From Bacillus sp. ISL-41 (GTDB lineage: Bacteria; Bacillota; Bacilli; Bacillales; Cytobacillaceae): a stretch of DNA of 59,057 bases. The stretch's first letter is position 1, and every line of letters starts with the position of its first letter. A program made the position numbers and the translations under genes. This document shows positions 18,663 to 25,988 of this stretch, one piece after another. Under the pieces are notes generated by a model that saw nothing but the letters and a program-made list of their open reading frames with translations, had not been told where the DNA came from and did no database searches. The stretch spans positions 1-59,057 of the forward strand of contig NZ_JAGGQP010000022.1 in assembly GCF_018613235.1 (NCBI RefSeq). The letters are read 5' to 3'.

Positions 18663-18815
18663 TTAAATCCCCCCTAAAGAGGACTCTCTGACATTTGCCA
18701 TCTTTTGAGCTTCAGCCTCGGCATACGTGGTGTGGTAAGGGATTCTTTCATCATGCTTGGAGACAGTATCTACCCCTTGCTGTACAAAACGCTTGGATTT
18801 ATTGCTTTTACCCAT
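18663..18815 (-). CDS. Uncharacterised 50-aa protein upstream of yizC
   Basis: A 50-codon minus-strand frame opens M-G-K-S-N-K-S-K-R-F-V-Q-Q-G-V-D and ends R-E-S-S-L-G-G-I. GGAGGGG lies 8 nt before the ATG at 18815, an ideal ribosome site. The stop TAA is followed directly by the ATG of yizC, so the two form a tight operon. The product is charged, has no membrane segment and contains a K-H-D-E-R-I-P-Y-H-T-T-Y-A-E-A-E-A-Q core. I do not recognise the family. The strong start signal and coupling make it a real gene. Confidence 0.75.
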   Translation of the reverse strand: MGKSNKSKRFVQQGVDTVSKHDERIPYHTTYAEAEAQKMANVRESSLGGI

Positions 18816-18983
18816 CGTTTTACCCCTCCATCTACGAGCGAATTTGAAACAGACTGTTACGCCGTTTCACTTTTAGTATGCTCTATTGGGATGAAAACAA
18901 ACGGTTCTCAGGCAAGTTGAAATTGGAAGGTACAAGCAATGATTAACCGTTATCGAACAAACGCAAGGGGCAGTGCGGATGAC

Positions 18984-19166
18984 TGTCCGATAGAGCCCTT
19001 CTAACGGACAAACGTGTCTGGAATCAGCGGAAAAGTGTCCGATAGAGCCCTTCTAACGGACAAACGCAGTGGAAATCAACAGAAAAGTGTCCGATAGAGA
19101 TCTCCTAACGGACATATGTAAAGGAAAACAATGCCAAAATGTCCGATAGAATTTTTCTACCGGACA
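18984..19166. repeat. Tandem array, four 27-bp hairpin units with exact 52-bp period
   Basis: TGTCCGATAGA-n5-TCTAACGGACA units begin at 18984, 19036, 19088 and 19140. Each has 11-bp arms round a 5-nt loop, and 25-bp spacers separate them. The first two spacers resemble each other (both AACG...GGAA-TCA-C-G/AAAAG), so this is a diverged tandem repeat. With about 170 bp of featureless DNA on its left it fills the 363-bp gap between the 50-aa gene and yitU. Confidence 0.9.
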
Positions 19167-19172
19167 TTTTGG
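19134..19172 (-). terminator. Last array unit, extended, serving as yitU terminator
   Basis: CCAAAATGTCCG.TAGAA and TTCTA.CGGACATTTTGG form a longer stem than the other units and lie directly behind the yitU stop codon (19179). Confidence 0.6.
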
Positions 19173-19178
19173 TTTAAC

Positions 19179-19997
19179 TTATAGAGCTTTCAAATTCAGC
19201 AAATCGTTCAAATAGACGCCAATGCCGTCTTCTTCGTTTGTCAATGTCATGTCGTTTGCGATGTTTTTCACTTCGTCTACGGCATTGCCCATTGCGATTC
19301 CGCGTCCTGCGTATTCAAGCATCTCCAAATCATTATCCTCATCGCCAAAAGCAATGATCCGATCTGCAGGGATTTGGAAATAATCAGATGCTTTCTTTAA
19401 GCCAACCGCTTTGTTCAATCCGCTTTTGACGATTTCGACGACGTGGAACGGAGCAGCCCAGCTTCTGTGGTCGATCACTTCGGCGTGAACCTCAGAAAGG
19501 TGCTTACGGATTTTACGTACGTCCTCTTCATCAGAGTGAATCAGCATGCTAGTTGGTGAGGATTTTAAATATCTTCTCAAATCACCGGTCGTGATATTCG
19601 GATTCCCCATATTAAAAATGTCCATCAATTTTTCATCATGATAGTGGACATATACATCATCAATTACTTCGGCGATGATATTGTGGAATTTAAAATCATC
19701 AAGTGCCTCTACAATATCTTTTGCCACATCGATTGAAAGCGGAGAATGATGTACTCCCCAGTTGTTATCGAGCGGGTGATGGATAAACGCGCCATTGAAA
19801 TTAACGATTGGTGTATCAAGTGCAAGCTCATGGTAATACATCTCACTGGAACGGAATGGCCTTCCTGTCGCGATCATGACAACATGTCCTGCTTCCCGTG
19901 CTTTTTTAATTACGTGTTTGTTCTTTTCAGAAATCGTTTTATCATCTGTTAATAATGTTCCGTCAAGGTCTAATGCAATTAAATGTTTTTCAGCCAT
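19179..19997 (-). CDS. yitU: Cof-type HAD-IIB sugar phosphatase (YitU)
   Basis: The 272-aa cytoplasmic phosphatase has HAD motif I D-L-D-G-T (nucleophile Asp10, acid/base Asp12), motif II in A-T-G-R (near residue 43), the Lys of motif III near residue 196 and motif IV G-D-E-D-N-D near residue 217. A Cof-type cap (about 85-190) sits between. Family members dephosphorylate sugar phosphates or flavin precursors; B. subtilis YitU has been linked to dephosphorylation of the riboflavin intermediate, and the position here fits that orthologue. GAAGGAG precedes the ATG. Confidence 0.9.
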   Translation of the reverse strand: MAEKHLIALDLDGTLLTDDKTISEKNKHVIKKAREAGHVVMIATGRPFRSSEMYYHELALDTPIVNFNGAFIHHPLDNNWGVHHSPLSIDVAKDIVEALDDFKFHNIIAEVIDDVYVHYHDEKLMDIFNMGNPNITTGDLRRYLKSSPTSMLIHSDEEDVRKIRKHLSEVHAEVIDHRSWAAPFHVVEIVKSGLNKAVGLKKASDYFQIPADRIIAFGDEDNDLEMLEYAGRGIAMGNAVDEVKNIANDMTLTNEEDGIGVYLNDLLNLKAL

Positions 19998-20041
19998 AAA
20001 TACTCCTTCTTTAATCTAATATTTTTCTTAGTGTCTCATTA

Positions 20042-20080
20042 CAGCGCTTGTCGGGGCTGAGCAAGGCGCTACCGCTTTTC
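20042..20080. repeat. 3' fragment of the family A structured repeat
   Basis: CAGCGCTTGTCGGGGCTGAG...GGCGCTACCGCTTTT matches only the right end of the element at 45085-45203. Confidence 0.65.
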
Positions 20081-20262
20081 TACTGATATGCGTATGATTG
20101 GCTCTTTTTTCGCAAGAGTTCTACAATACATATATTGGTTGATGGTTAATTGGTCTTATAACCACTATGGTAACCATTTTACATATAAATTGTAAAAAAA
20201 TCATTTTAGATACTTAAAAGAGCGGTAAATTTAATGCCCGCTCTCTTCAGGAGGGTCAATCA

Positions 20263-21030
20263 TTGATTTTAGTCGAAAAGAAAACCATTCAACATATTCC
20301 CGTTCTCCATATCGTAAAACAACAGCAATTCAAGGATAGAATGCCTTTGATTGTTTTTTTGCATGGTTTTACGAGCACGAAAGAACGAAACATGCATTAT
20401 GCTTATCTTTTGGCCGAAAAAGGATTCAGGGTCATCCTGCCGGAGGCGAAATATCATGGAACACGCAGCGAAGGATTTTCAGAGGCTGAGCTGAGTTATC
20501 GCTTTTGGAACATCGTCATCACTTCAATCGAGGAGCTTTGGACGATCAAGCAAGAGTTGGTTGAAGAAGGACTGGTGGATCCCTCTAGGATCGGGGTTGC
20601 TGGAACATCTATGGGCGGCATTACGACACTTGGCGCATTGGCAAAGTATGAGTGGATTAAAGCTGGTGTCAGCTTGATGGGGAATCCTTCATTTGAACAA
20701 TTCGCGTTATGGCAGCTGAACGAAATGGAAAAAAGGAATCTTCAGATTGGGCTATCACAGGAACAAATATCAGATTTGCTGAATCAGCTTAAACAGTATG
20801 ACCTGAGCCTGCAGCCTGAAAAATTGAACCAACGTCCATTGCTATTCTGGCACGGGAAATTAGATCCGGTTGTACCATATCAAGCTGCTTATCATTTTTA
20901 TGAGCAAAACAGGAAAAGCTATGAGGGAATAGAAGGGAAGTTTGAATTCATTACAGACGAAAATGCAGGACATAATGTGTCAAATGCAGGTGTGGAGGAA
21001 ACGGCAAATTGGTTTGAAAAGCATATTTGA
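20263..21030 (+). CDS. yitV: Alpha/beta hydrolase, prolyl-oligopeptidase-like esterase (YitV)
   Basis: The 255-aa cytoplasmic serine hydrolase has the oxyanion-hole H-G-F-T motif near residue 34, nucleophile Ser116 in G-T-S-M-G-G, Asp near 206 in H-G-K-L-D-P-V-V-P, and His near 238 in N-A-G-H-N-V-S. Length and motifs fit B. subtilis YitV. The start is TTG at 20263: AGGAGGG precedes it at proper distance and there is no nearby ATG. The natural substrate is unknown. It precedes yitW by 77 bp, in the same order as in B. subtilis. Confidence 0.9.
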   Translation: MILVEKKTIQHIPVLHIVKQQQFKDRMPLIVFLHGFTSTKERNMHYAYLLAEKGFRVILPEAKYHGTRSEGFSEAELSYRFWNIVITSIEELWTIKQELVEEGLVDPSRIGVAGTSMGGITTLGALAKYEWIKAGVSLMGNPSFEQFALWQLNEMEKRNLQIGLSQEQISDLLNQLKQYDLSLQPEKLNQRPLLFWHGKLDPVVPYQAAYHFYEQNRKSYEGIEGKFEFITDENAGHNVSNAGVEETANWFEKHI

Positions 21031-21107
21031 TGCCTTCCGCTTTAAATGCTTATAAATCATTGTTATGATAGTAATAGGTTACAGCAATAATAAAGGAGTG
21101 TTCACCG

Positions 21108-21419
21108 ATGGATGAAGAATTAAAAGATAGCATTATGGGTGCGCTTGAGATGGTCGTTGACCCTGAACTTGGCGTCGATATCGTTAATTTAGGGCTAGTA
21201 TATGATGTGGATTTGAATGAGGAAGGACTTGCGACAGTGACAATGACGTTGACGTCTATGGGCTGCCCGCTTGCAGGCACGATCGTTGAGCAGGTAAAAC
21301 TGGCTCTTGCCGACCTTCCGGAAGTAAAAGATACTGAAGTAAATATCGTTTTCAACCCGCCATGGTCGAAAGACATGATGTCCCGTTATGCAAAAATCGC
21401 CCTAGGCGTGAGGGATTAA
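21108..21419 (+). CDS. yitW: PaaD/DUF59-type iron-sulfur assembly factor (YitW)
   Basis: The 103-aa MIP18/DUF59 protein has the V-D-P-E-L-G-V-D-I-V-N-L-G-L core (about 18-30), the T-S-M-G-C-P-L motif with the conserved Cys53 and a F-N-P-P-W motif near residue 86. Relatives (SufT, PaaD, YitW) help mature iron-sulfur proteins. AAAGGAG precedes the ATG. Its natural terminator lies 325 bp away at 21745 because a repeat element separates them. Confidence 0.92.
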   Translation: MDEELKDSIMGALEMVVDPELGVDIVNLGLVYDVDLNEEGLATVTMTLTSMGCPLAGTIVEQVKLALADLPEVKDTEVNIVFNPPWSKDMMSRYAKIALGVRD

Positions 21420-21435
21420 AATCTTAACATTGGGT

Positions 21436-21733
21436 TCTGTTAATGCGCGAGGTTGTTTTAAAGCCCTGTTGATTGTAGTAGAAGGCGCGTAGACTCCTCC
21501 GAAAATGCTAACGCATTTTCATCGTGCGTGGGCTCGCTCGAGGAAGCTTAATCAATGTCCTGCGGGATGAGAAAGTCATGGGAGACCCCGCAGGCGCAAA
21601 AAGCGCCGAGGAGGCTCCACGACTGCAAGGAAGAATTTGATCTTTGAAAAAGCCGGCAGTAGGGCTTTTTCATAATTCTTCCCCGCGGAAAGCGAGGCGC
21701 CTGGAACGAAAATCAACAGCCGAGTTTAACAGA
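21436..21733. mobile_element. 298-bp MITE-like repeat element between yitW and its terminator
   Basis: Outer inverted ends TCTGTTAA (21436-21443) and TTAACAGA (21726-21733) enclose a second pair, CTGTTGATT (21466-21474) and AATCAACAG (21711-21719). The interior has GC-rich complementary blocks (CCTGCGGG / CCCCGCAGG, GGCGC / GCGCC) and no ORF. Similar GC-rich palindromic elements with CGCAGGCGC-AAA-GCGCC cores are common between genes in Bacillaceae. Confidence 0.6.
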
Positions 21734-21744
21734 GGCTAACTCTT

Positions 21745-21775
21745 AAGCAGCAGGTACTATCCTGCTGCTTTTTTA
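21745..21775 (+). terminator. Displaced yitW terminator
   Basis: AAGCAGCAGG (21745-21754), loop TACTAT, CCTGCTGCTT (21761-21770), then TTTTAT. It is the first terminator after yitW and lies beyond the MITE-like element. Confidence 0.8.
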
Positions 21776-21871
21776 TCTGGCTTTTACTTCGGATGTTTTA
21801 ATTGTAGAATTCTGCACTATTGAACTCAGGTCACAAAATTGTCATACAAAAGGCAATTACGGCTTTAATTA

Positions 21872-21914
21872 TGTGAGTTAGTTCACTTAATCATGTTGGA
21901 AACACTTATATACT
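21872..21914 (+). promoter_or_regulatory. Fnr-type class II promoter of the radical SAM gene
   Basis: TGTGA-gttagt-TCACT (21872-21887) with TATACT as -10 (21909-21914). The box centre is 29.5 bp before the -10, the -41.5 arrangement used by B. subtilis Fnr. No good -35 is present, as expected for an activator-dependent promoter. The remaining AT-rich leader has no other clear signal. Confidence 0.85.
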
Positions 21915-21946
21915 TCTTTTATAGAGAAGTACTTAAGGAGGCGCCA

Positions 21947-23074
21947 ATGATGTTCGATAGAGATTTTAACAAAGACCCATTCATTGTGATTTGGGAACTT
22001 ACCAGAGCCTGCCAATTAAAATGCCTGCACTGTCGTGCGGAAGCACAATATAGAAGAGATCCGCGTGAATTGTCCTTTGAGGAAGGTAAAGCGCTGATTG
22101 ACCAAATATATGAGATGAATAATCCGATGCTTGTTTTCACGGGTGGAGACCCTTTGATGAGGGAAGATGTTTTTGATATCGCAGAGTATGCTGTGAAAAA
22201 AGGTGTGCGTGTTTCGATGACACCAAGTGCGACACCTAATGTGACGAAAGAAGCGATAGAAAAGGCGAAGTCAGTTGGATTGTCCCGCTGGGCTTTCAGC
22301 ATTGACGGGCCAACTGCTGAAGTCCATGACCACTTCAGGGGAACAGCAGGCTCTTTTGATTTGACGATGGAAAGAATCAAGTACTTGCATGAGTTGGAAA
22401 TCCCGATTCAAATCAATACTGTCATTTCCCGATATAATATTGAGTATTTGGATGAAATGGCTAAGATGGTCGAAGATTTGGATTGTGTCCTTTGGAGTGT
22501 GTTTTTCCTAGTTCCGACAGGACGCGGGCAGGAAAAGGACATGATCTCTCCGGTAGAGCATGAGAAAGTCTTCACCTGGCTGTATGATTTAAGCAAAAGG
22601 GTAAAGTTCGACATTAAAACGACTGCTGCGCAGCATTATCGCCGGGTTGTCATCCAGCAAAAAATGCGCGAAGCAAAGGATCATACAGAAGAAATTGATT
22701 ACTTGACCGCATTGACGAAGGAAGGGTTGACTGGCTCTATCGACGGCCTTGGCCGTGCGCCAAAAGGTGTCAATGATGGAAATGGTTTTGTATTCATTTC
22801 CCACGTAGGAGATGTATACCCAAGCGGACTGCTGCCTGTGAAAGCAGGGAACGTAAGGGAACAGCCCCTTGCTGAAATCTACAGAGATTCTCCAGTCTTT
22901 AAATCATTGAGGAATCCTGATGAGTACAAAGGAAAATGCGGAGTGTGCGAATTCAGGCATGTATGCGGGGGTTCACGCTCAAGAGCATACGCCATGACCG
23001 GTGATTACCTGGAGAGCGAGCCATTCTGCGTTTACATCCCTAAAGCGTTGAGAAAGCAAAAGCAGGAGAGCTGA
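21947..23074 (+). CDS. Radical SAM/SPASM protein (heme-synthase-like family)
   Basis: The 375-aa protein has the radical SAM cluster motif C22-x3-C26-x2-C29 (A-C-Q-L-K-C-L-H-C), a G-G-D-P motif near residue 67, and a C-terminal SPASM-like set C331-x2-C334-x5-C340-x20-C361 that should bind a second iron-sulfur cluster. It resembles the TIGR04053-type branch related to AhbD/NirJ heme-modifying enzymes. The exact reaction is not known to me. AAGGAGG supports the ATG at 21947; an upstream in-frame start at 21893 overlaps the Fnr promoter and is unlikely. The Fnr box predicts anaerobic induction, so a role in heme or cofactor maturation for respiration is a reasonable guess. It is convergent with fnr. 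Confidence 0.82.
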   Translation: MMFDRDFNKDPFIVIWELTRACQLKCLHCRAEAQYRRDPRELSFEEGKALIDQIYEMNNPMLVFTGGDPLMREDVFDIAEYAVKKGVRVSMTPSATPNVTKEAIEKAKSVGLSRWAFSIDGPTAEVHDHFRGTAGSFDLTMERIKYLHELEIPIQINTVISRYNIEYLDEMAKMVEDLDCVLWSVFFLVPTGRGQEKDMISPVEHEKVFTWLYDLSKRVKFDIKTTAAQHYRRVVIQQKMREAKDHTEEIDYLTALTKEGLTGSIDGLGRAPKGVNDGNGFVFISHVGDVYPSGLLPVKAGNVREQPLAEIYRDSPVFKSLRNPDEYKGKCGVCEFRHVCGGSRSRAYAMTGDYLESEPFCVYIPKALRKQKQES

Positions 23075-23098
23075 TAAAGCTCTCCTGGGGAACAATAA

Positions 23099-23145
23099 AA
23101 AAAGCGAGTGATGCCCGATTAATGGACATTCACTCGCTTTTTTTA
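23099..23145. terminator. Bidirectional terminator between the radical SAM gene and fnr
   Basis: AAAAAGCGAGTGA and TCACTCGCTTTTTTT form the stem. A second hairpin, GGAGAGC/GCTCTCC (about 23065-23085), surrounds the radical SAM stop codon. Confidence 0.9.
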
Positions 23146-23147
23146 TA

Positions 23148-23855
23148 TTAATCAATCGAACAAAAAACTGCGGGGCAGTTTTCACAACCTATTTCCTGGC
23201 GTAAATAATCTACATCATGTACGAGGATTTTCCCTTTTTTAATTGATATGATTCCTTCTCTTTTAAGGTCGTTCAAGATCCGGTTTGTGCTTTCGCGTGA
23301 AGTTCCGCAGAAATTGGCCAGCTCCTGGTTAGTCAGCGGCAGGTCGATCAAAATGCCGGTATCTTTCTGGATACCATAGCTGTTTGTCATTCTGATCAAG
23401 GTAGAGAATAATGCACCTTTTTTTCCGTTAAGAACCAGGTCGCGGAATTTAGTCTGAGTTTTACGGAAATGATCGCTCATCCACTTCATAAATTCAAAGG
23501 CAAGTGATGGATTGTGGAAAATCTCCTTTTCGATCACATCTTTTCTGATGGCTGCAATTTTCGCGTCTTCGAGGATTAGCGCACTTAAGAGATACTTTGG
23601 TGCATCAGTAAAAAGTGTCAACTCTCCGCAAATATCATTTTCTCCGCAAATTCTTAAGGCAAGTTCGCGGCCATCCTGGGTGACTTTGCTGATTTGGACC
23701 TTGCCGCCCAGGATCAAATAAAGCTCCTCTGCCTCCATGCCTTCCTGGAACAGGTACGATCCTTTTTGCACCTGGATGGTCCGGTCGGCAAACTGGAGTA
23801 ATTCTTTAATTTCAATTGAATGAGTTGCTTTAGTTGTATTTGGCATGGTCATCAC
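23148..23855 (-). CDS. fnr: Fnr anaerobic regulator, paralog 1 (Bacillus type)
   Basis: The 235-aa Crp/Fnr protein has a cNMP-binding-like beta roll (about 25-120), a dimer helix and a C-terminal winged helix with recognition segment T-S-R-E-S-T-N-R (about 185-192). Like B. subtilis Fnr, the [4Fe-4S] ligands are at the C-terminus: Cys224-x2-Cys227-x4-Cys232, plus Asp139 in F-R-D-L, matching Cys227/230/235 and Asp141 of the B. subtilis protein. Complete ligands predict an oxygen-sensitive activator. It is transcribed divergently from narK; in B. subtilis fnr lies behind narK. The start at 23855 has two Met codons nearby (M1, M2, M4), and AAAGGGTG is upstream. Confidence 0.92.
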   Translation of the reverse strand: MMTMPNTTKATHSIEIKELLQFADRTIQVQKGSYLFQEGMEAEELYLILGGKVQISKVTQDGRELALRICGENDICGELTLFTDAPKYLLSALILEDAKIAAIRKDVIEKEIFHNPSLAFEFMKWMSDHFRKTQTKFRDLVLNGKKGALFSTLIRMTNSYGIQKDTGILIDLPLTNQELANFCGTSRESTNRILNDLKREGIISIKKGKILVHDVDYLRQEIGCENCPAVFCSID

Positions 23856-24194
23856 CCTTTTTTTGAATTTAGCTCTTTAATGAAGAGCTTTTTCCGTGGC
23901 TTCTCTTTATTGACCTAATAATAACATCGGGGTAGTGTTAACTAAATGATGATTAAGGAAATGTCAAAATCTCGTCACATTATAAGACCATTTTGTTCAC
24001 ATTTTCGAAACAATTGCAGTCAGTCTATCTATATTATATCGATAATAAAAGTCTAGTGTTTCAGTTGTTTAGAGACAACTGTGACAGTTTATTGAACAAA
24101 GAAGAGGATGTGAAGTTCGTCATATCTTAAGTTTTTGATTTTTCTTACTATTTAACAAAGGAACGTCTAGGTCTTGTTGAGTAGAGGAGGAAAC
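23856..24194. promoter_or_regulatory. fnr-narK divergent control region
   Basis: For narK, TGTGA-agttcg-TCATA (24109-24124) is centred 29.5 bp before TACTAT (24146-24151). A 7-bp stem CAGTTGT/ACAACTG (24062-24081) lies just upstream. For fnr, a minus-strand TTTAGT (23946-23941), 17 bp and TATTAT (23923-23918) form a plausible sigma-A promoter. Two TCACA half-sites at 23975 and 23997 have poor partners and wrong spacing for the same class II geometry. Confidence 0.7.
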
Positions 24195-25694
24195 ATGATC
24201 ACAAAAAAAATTCAACTGCCGCTTCAAACGCTGAGTCTTGTCGCCGGATTTATGGTATGGGTGATTTTATCTGCATTAATGCCGTTCATTAAAGAGGATA
24301 TTCAGCTGTCTGCGAACCAGGTTGCAATGGCCACTGCCATTCCCGTCGTCCTTGGTTCTGTCCTGAGAATTCCAATTGGGTTCTGGACAAACAGATTTGG
24401 GGCACGAAAACTGTTTTTTTCTAGCTTTTTATTCCTGCTGTTTCCGGTATATTTCATCAGTATCGCTGATTCCTATACAGATTTATTGATTGGAGGCTTG
24501 TTTGTCGGAATCGGCGGAGCAATTTTCTCTGTAGGCGTAACCTCACTGCCGAAATACTATCCGAGAGAACGCCATGGTTTCGTGAATGGGATATATGGAG
24601 TTGGAAACCTGGGAACTGCCCTTACAACTTTTACTGCACCCGTTATTGCAGCTCAGTTCGGATGGCAGCCAACAGTCAAGTTTTTCTTGATCTTGCTTAT
24701 CCTGTTTGCGTTCCTTAACTTTTTCCTCGGTGATAAAAAAGAACCAAAAGTTGTGACTCCTCTGGGTGAGCAAATCAAAAGCGTTTACAAAAATCAGAAG
24801 CTCTGGGCACTGTGCTTATTTTACTTCTTAACTTTTGGTTCATTTGTAGCCTTCACGATCTATTTGCCAAACTTCCTTGTGTCTCATTTTGGGCTTGATA
24901 AAGTAGATGCTGGGTTAAGGACTGCAGGTTTCATTGCGCTGGCAACATTTTTCAGGCCGATTGGGGGCTGGCTGGGTGACAAATTCAACTCATTTGTCAT
25001 ATTGATGGTTGTGTTTGCTGGAATGACCATTTCAGGCATCCTGCTTTCATTTACGCCATCGTTGACACTATATACGATTGGCTGTCTAGCAGTCGCAATC
25101 AGTGCCGGCATCGGAAATGGAACTGTCTTCAAGCTTGTACCGCTTTATTTTTCAAAGCAAGCAGGGATCGTCAACGGTATCGTTTCAGCGATGGGCGGAT
25201 TAGGAGGTTTTTTCCCGCCGCTTATGCTGGCATTCCTATACAACCTTACCGGACATTACGCAATAGGTTTCATGGCTTTATCACAAGTGGCACTGGCAAG
25301 TCTGATCATCGTCATCTGGATGTACTATCAGGATAAATTAAGCCTTGCTAAAAATATCATCGACCACACAGCAGAGGGAATCATGATTACAGATGTAAAG
25401 GGAACGATCGAAAAAGTAAATCCAGCATTCACGACTGTAACAGGCTATAGTGCAGATGAAGTCATTGGGAAGAATCCTCGTTTCCTGCAATCTGGTAAGC
25501 ATGGGGAAGACTTTTACAGGGAGATGTGGAAATCCATAAAAGACAATGGATTCTGGCAGGGGGAGATTTGGAACAAGAAGAAAAACGGTTCCATTTATAC
25601 TGAATGGCTAACAATCAGCCCTGTGAAAAATGAAGCAGGTGAAATTAAGAACTTTGTCGGCATGTTCAGTGAATTGACAGTGAAAAACGAATAA
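24195..25694 (+). CDS. narK: NarK-type nitrate/nitrite transporter fused to a C-terminal PAS domain
   Basis: The 499-aa protein joins a 12-helix MFS transporter (about 1-376) to a PAS/PAC domain (about 384-495). The NarK part has the substrate-binding Arg equivalents in L-R-I-P-I-G (near residue 57) and F-R-P-I-G-G-W (near 255), and glycine-rich nitrate-signature-like stretches Y-G-V-G-N-L-G and I-G-N-G-T. The PAS part has the typical T-A-E-G-I-M-I-T-D opening, G-Y-S-A-D-E-V-I-G-K-N-P-R-F-L-Q-S-G and W-Q-G-E-I-W-N segments. No kinase, GGDEF or other output domain follows. B. subtilis NarK is about 395 aa and lacks PAS. AGGAGGAAAC supports ATG at 24195; the open frame extends to 24174. An Fnr-type promoter precedes it. 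Confidence 0.9.
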   Translation: MITKKIQLPLQTLSLVAGFMVWVILSALMPFIKEDIQLSANQVAMATAIPVVLGSVLRIPIGFWTNRFGARKLFFSSFLFLLFPVYFISIADSYTDLLIGGLFVGIGGAIFSVGVTSLPKYYPRERHGFVNGIYGVGNLGTALTTFTAPVIAAQFGWQPTVKFFLILLILFAFLNFFLGDKKEPKVVTPLGEQIKSVYKNQKLWALCLFYFLTFGSFVAFTIYLPNFLVSHFGLDKVDAGLRTAGFIALATFFRPIGGWLGDKFNSFVILMVVFAGMTISGILLSFTPSLTLYTIGCLAVAISAGIGNGTVFKLVPLYFSKQAGIVNGIVSAMGGLGGFFPPLMLAFLYNLTGHYAIGFMALSQVALASLIIVIWMYYQDKLSLAKNIIDHTAEGIMITDVKGTIEKVNPAFTTVTGYSADEVIGKNPRFLQSGKHGEDFYREMWKSIKDNGFWQGEIWNKKKNGSIYTEWLTISPVKNEAGEIKNFVGMFSELTVKNE

Positions 25695-25701
25695 GCCTGT
25701 A

Positions 25702-25732
25702 AAAAGACTGCGTCCTTGATGCAGTCTTTTCC
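25702..25732 (+). terminator. Terminator after narK
   Basis: AAAAGACTGC (25702-25711) and GCAGTCTTTT (25721-25730) form the stem. Confidence 0.8.
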
Positions 25733-25907
25733 TTGCTTTATCATAAATGTATAAACTTTAAAACTATCAAGACGCTTGCACTTTACTTATGATATTATGA
25801 CAACATGATGACAATTCAACACAAAAACACTATCCTGGCAGTTTTTATGTTGTAATATAGACATAAGCATTAAATTTACTATTCTAATAGAGGACGATTG
25901 ATGTTAC

Positions 25908-25950
25908 TGTGAGAATATTAACAGTTAACCACATTTGTTGCTGTTACAAT
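25908..25950 (+). promoter_or_regulatory. Fnr-type class II promoter of moaA
   Basis: TGTGA-gaatat-TAACA (25908-25923) is centred 29.5 bp before TACAAT (25945-25950). The right half-site differs from TCACA at one position. The rest of the 294-bp gap after narK is AT-rich, with a short inverted repeat around 25800 and no recognised riboswitch. Confidence 0.75.
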
Positions 25951-25988
25951 GTCAGTAATCATCACTTCTATAATTGGAGTTGACAAAT

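Noticed and set aside
18984-19166. CRISPR-like pattern: 27-bp repeats with 25-bp spacers
   Set aside because: Only four units, spacers are related to each other, repeats are strong palindromes with drift in the last copies, and no cas genes are present. It fits a diverged tandem hairpin array.
23959-24001. Fnr boxes for fnr paralog 1 built from the TCACA half-sites at 23975 and 23997
   Set aside because: Second half-sites are poor and no -10 lies at the 29.5-bp offset shared by the other promoters.
25695-25988. Moco riboswitch before moaA
   Set aside because: No recognisable riboswitch architecture; the region is AT-rich and contains a clear Fnr-type promoter instead.
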